From assembly GCA_934427095.1 (NCBI GenBank), contig CAKRYM010000114.1, positions 1 through 5,271 on the forward strand: 5,271 bases of DNA, written 5' to 3'. Both the position numbers and the translations under genes were made by a program. Positions 5,231 through 5,271 of this stretch are shown here, piece after piece (position 1 is the stretch's first letter; each line of letters opens with the position of its first letter). A model generated the notes under the pieces. That model had not been told where the DNA came from. It searched no databases and was given only the letters and a program-made list of their open reading frames with translations. This DNA comes from an uncultured Bacillota bacterium (GTDB lineage Bacteria > Bacillota > Dehalobacteriia > UBA4068).

Positions 5231-5271
5231 AAGACATAAGATTAAAAGTGAAAAGTTGGACGGTGTAGATC

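Noticed and set aside
1..5271. Mobile elements, CRISPR arrays, tRNA or rRNA genes
   Set aside because: No terminal inverted repeats with a transposase, no regularly spaced repeats and no RNA-gene signatures were seen on either strand.

Overview
The window looks like chromosomal DNA from a strict anaerobe of the Firmicutes. Members of the Negativicutes (Acidaminococcus, Phascolarctobacterium, Selenomonas/Sporomusa-type organisms) are the best guess. This rests on a ferredoxin-linked 2-oxoacid oxidoreductase with four separate subunits, strong AGGAGG-type ribosome binding sites, and intermediate base composition by eye. The genus is inference. All six genes lie on the minus strand, so the window reads biologically from right to left.

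Right part (5271 to about 3540): a clear sigma-70/sigma-A type promoter (-35 at 5177-5182, -10 at 5154-5159) drives a complete Na+/proline symporter gene, putP (5111-3582). A strong intrinsic terminator (3543-3570) closes it, so putP is a single-gene transcription unit.

Middle (3542 to 3328): a short regulatory region carries a second, near-consensus promoter (-35 GTGACA at 3381-3386, 17-bp spacer, TATAAT at 3358-3363). A 13-bp palindrome (3372-3384) overlaps the -35 element, and another palindrome (3391-3407) lies just upstream. Both look like operator candidates.

Left part (3327 to 1): the promoter reads into a P-loop NTPase of unknown function (TTG start, 3327-2602). After a 104-bp AT-rich gap come the four subunits of a 2-oxoacid:ferredoxin oxidoreductase: delta (2x[4Fe-4S] ferredoxin, 2497-2291), alpha (2271-1195), beta (TPP-binding, 1191-457) and gamma (444 to the window edge, incomplete at its 3' end). 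Gaps between the subunits are only 19, 3 and 12 bp.

Together the oxidoreductase subunits should oxidatively decarboxylate a 2-oxoacid to an acyl-CoA and pass electrons to ferredoxin. The substrate cannot be settled from sequence. The alpha subunit resembles proteins commonly named VorB (branched-chain 2-oxoacids), while the same four-gene set is also commonly called KorDABC (2-oxoglutarate). The symbols used here (vorB for alpha; korB, korC and korD for the others) mark family membership, not a proven substrate. A link to putP (proline to glutamate to 2-oxoglutarate) is plausible but speculative, because the two are separate transcription units. I saw no mobile element, CRISPR array, tRNA or rRNA. 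The least explained elements are the NTPase and the palindromes in front of it.
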